NCBI GenBank assembly: GCA_031761405.1
Contig: JASEVX010000010.1
Span: 29,813,059 to 29,877,058 of the forward strand
DNA from: Serripes groenlandicus
Taxonomy: Eukaryota; Mollusca; Bivalvia; Cardiida; Cardiidae
DNA length: 64,000 bases
Direction: 5' to 3'
Shown: positions 58,244 through 64,000 of the stretch, piece after piece
Position numbering within the stretch: position 1 is the first letter of the stretch
Layout of the letters: each line of letters begins with the position of its first letter
Program-made: the position numbers and the translations under genes
Notes under the pieces: generated by a model
The model's database searches: none
What the model saw: only the letters and a program-made list of their open reading frames with translations
Told to the model about the DNA's origin: nothing

Positions 58244-58734
58244 GTGAGTAGATTCCTTGATATATATGTTTGTAGTTGGATTAGTCAAAGCCACATCATT
58301 TTTTAAACCGCTTCATTCAAACTTTTTGGCAGTAACTTGATAATAAATGTTATATGAGTCATAGCGCTTTTTCTATTTAAATAATGTACGAATCAATTAA
58401 GGTTTTCAAAAAATTATTTCAGATGGTGTTTCCTCATGTTCACCTCAACCTGGCATGAATTTGTCCCCATAATTTCAAATGCGTCAAAAATTGCTATTAT
58501 AACAAAATATTTATGCGACATTTAAATCAAATAAGCAACCTCAACAGAACACTGTAATGGATAAGTCTTCAGTCAATATAACTTTCTCAGGTCCAAAATC
58601 TAAATATTGACCACAACAAAACAAATTATAATGTTTAAATGTAATTACTGAATTCAGTTTAAGGGAAGGGTCAATGCAGGTGTTCTTGTATTTTAAAAAA
58701 ATGATTTAAGTAACATTTAATATGAAATTGCAAG

Positions 58735-58886
58735 TAGAGAGAAATTCAACATAATGGAAGATGGAAAGATTAGACTTGTGTTGAAAAAAGATGGGTTCGA
58801 GATTGACTCAGATTTCTATCTGAATCTTAGCCACATGACACGGCTTCTGTTACTGGCAGGATCTGAAGTATGGGTCAGAACAACCG
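58735..58886 (+). CDS. Exon: second half of a CIDE-N domain
   Basis: The frame REKFNIMEDGKIRLVLKKDG, FEIDSDFYLNLSHMTRLLLL, AGSEVWVRTT matches the CIDE-N pattern LVLxxDGxxxDS-x-DF-x2-L-x3-T-x-L-x-L-x-G-x2-W of DFF/CIDE proteins, where this fold mediates homotypic contact. The first half of the domain is not visible upstream. The border is uncertain: acceptors exist after 58734 or 58741 (phase 0 for the latter), or the ATG at 58754 starts a separate transcript. Donor gtatgc; one base left over. Confidence 0.65.
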
Positions 58887-58974
58887 GTATGCTATAAACT
58901 TATAATATTCTTGGTTCGACTGAAGATATGAGACTTTAATGCTTTCAAACAGATTTGTGTAACAAAGAGACATG

Positions 58975-59300
58975 CAAATTGTTTGCCTTATATGGCTATA
59001 GTGAAAACTTAAATCTTCTCTGACGCAAGTATCTGGCCGATTTTCAAATGCAGAAATGTTCCTTGGTAGACACTCTACAAGATTCCTTCAAGCCATGTTC
59101 ATTGGTCAAAAAACAAGACCACCAGGGGCGGGACTGTATTGTGATTTAATGTTTGCTTATTGCAGTTGAGCCATACTGGCCCTCTTGTATTTGCTTACAT
59201 GACTACAAAATATTTTATTGTGATGTACTGTTTGAAAGATATGACAAATCACATAAATCAGGTGAGCAATCCAGGGCCATGATGGCCCTCTTGTTTCATA
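58975..59300. repeat. Fragments of the AGCTCACC-type repeat
   Basis: 58975-59195 holds the internal unit (ccttggtagacactctacaa, gccatgttcattggtc) up to tactggccctcttgt. 59257-59297 holds only the end caggtgagcaatccagggcc, atgatggccctcttgttt. Confidence 0.65.
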
Positions 59301-59460
59301 TTGTATGATATCTATCAAAGCTGTTAGTTGTTCTTCAAAAGAATATTATCTACACAAGGAATTGTTGGCAGAAGTGTTTTAATGGTCATTTGCCAAGAAA
59401 ATTGATCATATAATGCTACATGTATATTGTTTTTAGGAAAATGTTCCTTTTGTTTTGCAG

Positions 59461-59490
59461 GAATACAAACAGAAACAAGCTTATCAAATG
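59461..59490 (+). CDS. Short exon after CIDE-N
   Basis: 30 nt, acceptor tttgttttgcag, donor gtaaag. With the leftover G it reads GIQTETSLSN and leaves one base again. No later exon was found in the window, so the gene may continue beyond 64 kb. Confidence 0.5.
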
Positions 59491-59679
59491 GTAAAGTAAA
59501 ATTTTAATCAGATCATTTAGAAATATTTTATTGACATAATCTAGCCACCAGTTATTGGAATTTGGTGTGTTTTGATTAAGTCTTGAAGATGATGTACTTT
59601 CATGCATATGTAGTACACTGGAGTTCCAGTATAACGCGATATTAGCGGTCCAAGGCCTAGCATCGCGTCGGAATGAGAC

Positions 59680-61013
59680 ATCACATTTTTTTCCGGCGTC
59701 CGTCCGTCGTCAACATTTGAGCTTCTTGACACTCTACGGGCTACATTTTGCATCCAATCTTCATGAAAGTTAATCAGAACGTTCATCTCCATAAAATCTT
59801 GGACAAGTTCGAAACTGGGCCATATGAGGTCAAAAACTAGGTCACTAGGTCGAATTGAAGGGAAATCTTGTTAACACTATTGAGGCCACATTTTCAACTT
59901 GAGCACGTTGAAGCTTTATCAGAATGTTTGTCTTGATGATATGTAGGTCAAGCTCGAACATGGGTCACGTCGGGTCAAATTGAAGTAAAATTTTGTTAAC
60001 ACTCCAGAGGCCGCAATTTTTGCTTCAGCAGTTTGAAATTTTGTCAGAATGTTTGTCTTAAATATATCTAGGTCAAGTTCGAAAACTAGGTCACTAGGCC
60101 AAATTGAAGGAAAATCTTGTTAACACTTTGGATGCCGAATGTTTTGCTTCAGCAGCTTGAAATTTTGTCAGAATGTTTGTTTTAAAGATATCTAGGTCAA
60201 GTTCAAATATGGGTCATATTGGATCAAAAACTAGGTCACTAGGCAAAATTGAGGGAAAATCTTGTTAACTCTGTAGAAGCTCATGTTTTGCTTCAGCAGC
60301 TTGAAATTTGTTCAGAATGTTGAGCTTTAATCATATCTAGGCCAAGTCATGCCGTGTCAAAAACTAGGTCACTAGGTCAAATTGAAGGAAAATCTTGTTA
60401 ACAATTTGGATGCCGCATTTTTTGCTTCAGCAGCTTGAAAATTGGTCAGAATGTTTGTCTAAATGATATCTAGGCCGAAAAACTAGGTCACTAGGCCAAA
60501 TTGAATGGTAATCTTGTTAACACTCTGATTACTGCATTTTTAATTTCAGCATGATGAAACTGTATCAGAATGTTTTTCTTGATGATATGTAGGCCAAGTT
60601 CGAATATGGGTCATGCTGGGTCAAAAACTACGTCACTAGATCAAATTGAAGGAAAATCTTGTGAACACTTTAAATGCCGCATTTTTTACTTGAGCAGCTT
60701 GGAATTTGGTCAGAATGTTTGTCTGAATTATATCTAGGTCAAGTTTGAATATGGGTCATATTGGATCAGAAACTAGGTCAATAAAGGAAAATATTGTTCA
60801 AACTTTGTCAGAATGTTGTCTTGATGATATCTAGTCCATGTTGGAATATGGGTCATATCAGATAAAAAAGTATAGATCACTAGGCCAAATGAAGGAAAAT
60901 ATTGTTAACACTGTGATGGTTGCATTCAGAATAATTGTCTTGATGTGTTTTGCATTGCAGTACATTGTATAATTAAGGTGAGCGATCCAGGGCCATCATG
61001 GCCCTCTTGTTAT
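59680..61013. repeat. GGTCAC-type tandem repeat, about eight 150-bp units, full element
   Basis: It starts tttttccggcgtccgtccgt and gtcaacatttgagcttcttg. It continues in units with aactaggtcactaggccaaa, ttgaaggaaaatcttgttaa and gcttcagcagcttgaaattt, and ends aaggtgagcgatccagggcc, atcatggccctcttgtta. This is the complete version of the 49.2-49.9 kb copy. Confidence 0.85.
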
Positions 61014-61029
61014 ATTCGGTTTATATAGA

Positions 61030-61875
61030 TCAAAACTCTTTTTAAATTTGAATGAGGCTTTTAGTCCCCTTTTATACAGATCGTCTTTTGTCTCTGAAAA
61101 ACTTCCACTTGCACTTAAGTAGACTCCCAAATATTTATATACCCTAGCCCTTTCGATTGACACATTATTTACATAACATTACACATTTTATCATACAGCT
61201 TTCCTGTATTGTTAAAAACGACTGATTTTGTCTTTTTAATATGTATTTGGAGCCCCCATTTCTCACAATAATTATATAATTTAGCAATGCACATCTGTAA
61301 CCCATCAGCTGTTTCTGACATTAATACTAAGTCATCTGCGTATAGTAAACAATTCAATTGCAGAGAATTTAAAACAGCAGGTTTGCAAGACTCGTCAAAA
61401 GAGTCTAAAATATCATTAGTAAAGATTTTAAATAGTGTCAGGCTCAAATTATCCCCTTGTCGAACCCCTATATTTGATGAAAAGTTTTCAGTCATGTAGT
61501 CTTTGTCTGCCTTTACGCAAAGTTCTTAGTACATACTCTTTATAATAATATAATACAAATCACTGACTCCAATTCTTCTAAGTTTATAAAATAGACCATC
61601 ATGGCTAACTGTATCAAATGCCTTTTGAAGGTCAACAAAACAGGTATAGAATTTTTTACATCCTTGTTGGGTATACTTTTCAATAAGAGTTCTGATGATC
61701 ACTATTGCGTTTCCCTTTGCAGAAACCGATTTGCTCGCGTATAATAATAATATTTCTACTTGCCAGAAATTTCTCCAGGCGGTTATTTAAAAAATTTCAA
61801 AATAGCTCTCCCAAGCAACTTCCAATGGTGATCCTTCTGTAATTAGAGGGATCATCCTTTGACCCATTTTTATAC
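61030..61875 (-). pseudogene. LINE (non-LTR) reverse-transcriptase fragment
   Basis: The minus strand reads, in order, NGSKDDPSNYRRITIGSCLG (about 61865-61805), FVDLQKAFDTVSHDGLFYKL (near 61600), GVRQGDNLS, then LYADDLVLMSETADGLQ (about 61345-61295, the YADD catalytic motif) and GLQIHIKKTKSVVF. The frame is broken between blocks (a stop before the YADD part and shifts upstream). The protein N-terminal side is interrupted at 61876 by the 160-bp array element and resumes at 63976. Confidence 0.85.
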
Positions 61876-63975
61876 GCCCGTTTTGAAAAAACGGATCGTA
61901 TTATAGTTTTACCTGCGGCGTACGTGCGGGCGGCGTCCAGTATGTTGTCAGCTCAATAACTTAAGAAATGTTTGTCCAATCATCACCAAATTTAGTCAGA
62001 ATGTGTATTGGGATAATATCTCGGACAAGTTCGATAACTAGCCATATCGCTTTAGTTAATCAAGAGTTATCGCCCTTTAATTATAGAAATTACCCAAAAT
62101 TGGTCTTGTCAGCTCAATAACTTTAGAAACCTTTGTCAAATGATCACCAAATTTGGTCAGAATGTGTATTAAGATAATATCTCGGACAAGTTCGATAACT
62201 AGCCATATCGCTTTAGTCAATCAAGAGTTATTGCCCTTTTATTATAGAAATTACCCAAAATTGGTCTTGTCAGCTCAATAACTTAAGAAGCCTTTGTCCA
62301 ATCATCACCAAATTAAGTCAGAATGTGTATTGGGATAATATCTCGGACAAGTTTGATAACAAGCCATATCGCTTAAGTCAATCAAGAGGTATCGTCCTTT
62401 AATTATAGAAATTACCCAAAATTGGTCTTGTCAGCTCAATAACTTTAGAAGCCTTTGCCCAATCATCACCACATTTAGTCAGAATGTGTATTGGCATAAT
62501 ATCTCGGACAAGTTTGATAACTAGCCATATTGCTTTAGTCAATCAAGAGTTATCGCCCTTCAATTATAGAAATTACCTAAAATTGGTCTTGTCAGCTCAA
62601 TTACTTTAGGAGCCTTTGTCCAATCATCACCAAATTTAGTCAGAATGTGTATTGGCATAATATCGAGGACAAGTTCGATAACTAGCCATATCGTTTAAGT
62701 CAATTGAGAGTTATCGCCCTTTAATTATAGAAATTACCTAAAATTGGTCTTATCAGCTCAATAACTTTAGAAGCCTTTATCCAATCATTCCTAAATTTGG
62801 TCAGAATGTGTATTGGCATCATATCTCGGAGAAGTTTGATAACTAGCCATATCGCTTTAGTCAATCGAGAGTTATTCCTCTTTTATTATAGAAATTACCC
62901 AAAATTGGTCTTGTCAGCTCAATAACTTAAGAAGCCTTTGTCCAATCATCACCAAATTAAGTCAGAATGTGTATTGGGATAATATCTCGGACAAGTTTGA
63001 TAACAAGCCATATCGCTTAAGTCAATCAAGAGGTATCGTCCTTTAATTATAGAAATTACCCAAAATTGGTCTTGTCAGCTCAATAACTTTAGAAGCCTTT
63101 GCCCAATCATCACCACATTTAGTCAGAATGTGTATTGGCATAATATCTCGGACAAGTTTGATAACTAGCCATATTGCTTTAGTCAATCAAGAGTTATCGC
63201 CCTTCAATTATAGAAATTACCTAAAATTGGTCTTGTCAGCTCAATTACTTTAGGAGCCTTTGTCCAATCATCACCAAATTTAGTCAGAATGTGTATTGAC
63301 ATAATATCGAGGACAAGTTCGATAACTAGCCATATCGTTTAAGTCAATTGAGAGTTATCGCCCTTTAATTATAGAAATTACCTAAAATTGGTCTTATCAG
63401 CTCAATAACTTTAGAAGCCTTTATCCAATCATTCCTAAATTTGGTCAGAATGTGTATTGGCATCATATCTCGGAGAAGTTTGATAACTAGCCATATCGCT
63501 TTAGTCAATCGAGAGTTATTCCTCTTTAATTATAGAAATTACCTAAAATTGGTCTTGTCAGCTCAATAACTTTGGGAGCTTTTGTCCAATCATCACCAAA
63601 TTTAGTCAGAATGTGTATTGGCGTAATATCTTGGACAAGTTTGATAACTAGCCATATTGCTCCAGTCGATAGAGAGTTATTGCCCTTTAATTATAGAAAT
63701 TACCTAAAATTGATTTTGTCAGCTAAATAACTTGTAAAGACTTTATCCGATCATCACCAAATTTAGACAATATGTTTATGGGCAGAATATCTTGGTTACG
63801 TTTGATAACTTACAACGTTATCTTAGTCACTACACAATTATGTCCCTCGAAATGGCCAAAACTGTACTAACACTGTCCGCTCTCTTAGTTTGGCTGACGT
63901 ACAACCAATTACCACTATACTTGGTCTCAAAAAAACAGGACAGGCGTATTTTGTGACATTTGGCGCTCTTGTTAA
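61876..63975 (-). mobile_element. Element with about 160-bp tandem repeats (copy 2, inverted)
   Basis: On + it starts tacgcccgttttgaaaaaac, runs through about twelve monomers (ttgtcagctcaataactt, ccaatcatcaccaaatttag, gtcagaatgtgtattgg, tctcggacaagttcgataac), then the unique end with aaaactgtactaacactgtc, and finishes tttggcgctcttgtt. It is the reverse of 22803-24466, longer by several monomers. It splits the LINE reverse transcriptase, with TTTTT to its left and AAAAA to its right. Confidence 0.9.
62265..63552. repeat. Four-monomer higher-order repeat, two copies of 644 bp
   Basis: Diagnostic variants recur at a distance of 644 bp: caccaaattaagtcag at 62307 and 62951, the ggtatcgtcctttaatta variant, the accacatttagtcag variant, and taatatcgaggacaagtt at 62659 and 63303. 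Four monomers therefore duplicated as a block. Confidence 0.9.
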
Positions 63976-64000
63976 AAATAGGAACTATATATCCTTTTGC
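63976..64000 (-). pseudogene. LINE reverse transcriptase resumes after the array
   Basis: The minus strand of the last bases reads AKGYIVPIF and then continues, past the inserted array, into KNGSKDDPSNYRRI. This is the usual IVPI-x-K-x-G-x3-DPSNYR start of the LINE reverse-transcriptase domain. It shows that copy 2 of the array element landed inside the LINE. Confidence 0.7.

Larger units (their letters stand above)
56770..58290 (+). repeat. 822-bp tandem duplication containing one exon
   Basis: The block from about 56785 (catatccttttgtactttgc) to about 57480 recurs from 57607. Both hold ggttccattagaaattattc-type intron words, the word tatcaatcaatcatttaaat, and an exon with its acceptor and donor. 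The differences are scattered, so the event is older than the 259-bp triplication at 33 kb. Confidence 0.9.

Noticed and set aside
57272..58294. Reverse-strand open frames of 66 codons repeated twice
   Set aside because: They are shadows of the duplicated + strand exon and lack a start or splice context of their own.
61287..61499. + strand open frame of 70 codons
   Set aside because: It is the shadow of the minus-strand LINE reverse transcriptase containing YADD.

Overview
The window looks like nuclear DNA of a bivalve mollusc. It is AT-rich and gene-poor. It is packed with tRNA-headed SINEs ending in a gcgttaaacccc-type tail, TTAA-flanked palindromic MITEs, dispersed repeats of the AGCTCACC...GGGCCATCATGGCCC type, and a tandem repeat of about 160 bp. 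Real coding sequence occurs only as short exons with good splice borders. I cannot name the species.

0-25 kb is a repeat landscape with no host gene that I can support. It holds SINEs (one complete copy near 5.9-6.15 kb), several MITE families, a LINE 3' fragment (8.6 kb), tandem repeats of 179 bp (10 kb), about 95 bp (12 kb) and 44 bp (13.4-14.9 kb), a MITE with 33-bp inverted ends (15.1 kb), palindromic GATATC-rich blocks around a GC-rich mobile element (15.7-17.6 kb), a hAT-type MITE (18.7 kb), a 149-bp near-perfect palindrome (20.4 kb), an initiator tRNA-Met-like gene (22.4 kb) with a broken copy (24.7 kb), and a 160-bp tandem array nested inside a MITE (22.8-24.5 kb).

25.85-49.13 kb carries the main find: a multi-exon KDZ (Kyakuja-Dileera-Zisupton) transposase gene on the + strand. 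At least 13 exons can be read. The three acidic motifs of the DDE-type catalytic core lie in three different exons (MDGNFGL, MYDIACTLHKHF, GTGLTDGEGTERLWSYL). The copy is damaged: an in-frame TGA in exon 1, a frameshift at an A-run, a second frameshift just before the third cysteine/histidine block, a phase break between exons 3 and 4, and a threefold 259-bp tandem copy of one exon end. A 1180-bp hAT element with an 8-bp target duplication sits in one intron.

51.2-59.5 kb has a second chain of exons on the same strand. It reads as a domain resembling the N-terminal region of invertebrate G2/M E3-ligase-like proteins, an acidic serine linker, a Ser/Thr/Pro-rich exon duplicated in tandem with its intron (822-bp offset), and the second half of a CIDE-N domain. 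The splice phases allow this chain to be joined to the last KDZ exon. It may therefore be either a separate intact gene or a C-terminal extension of the KDZ protein, and transcript data would decide.

59.6-64 kb is repeat again: a tandem GGTCAC-type repeat, a LINE reverse-transcriptase fragment on the minus strand, and a second 160-bp array element inserted into that reverse transcriptase, with the coding sequence resuming in the last bases of the window. The two 160-bp array elements (22.8 and 61.9 kb) lie in opposite orientation and share both ends.
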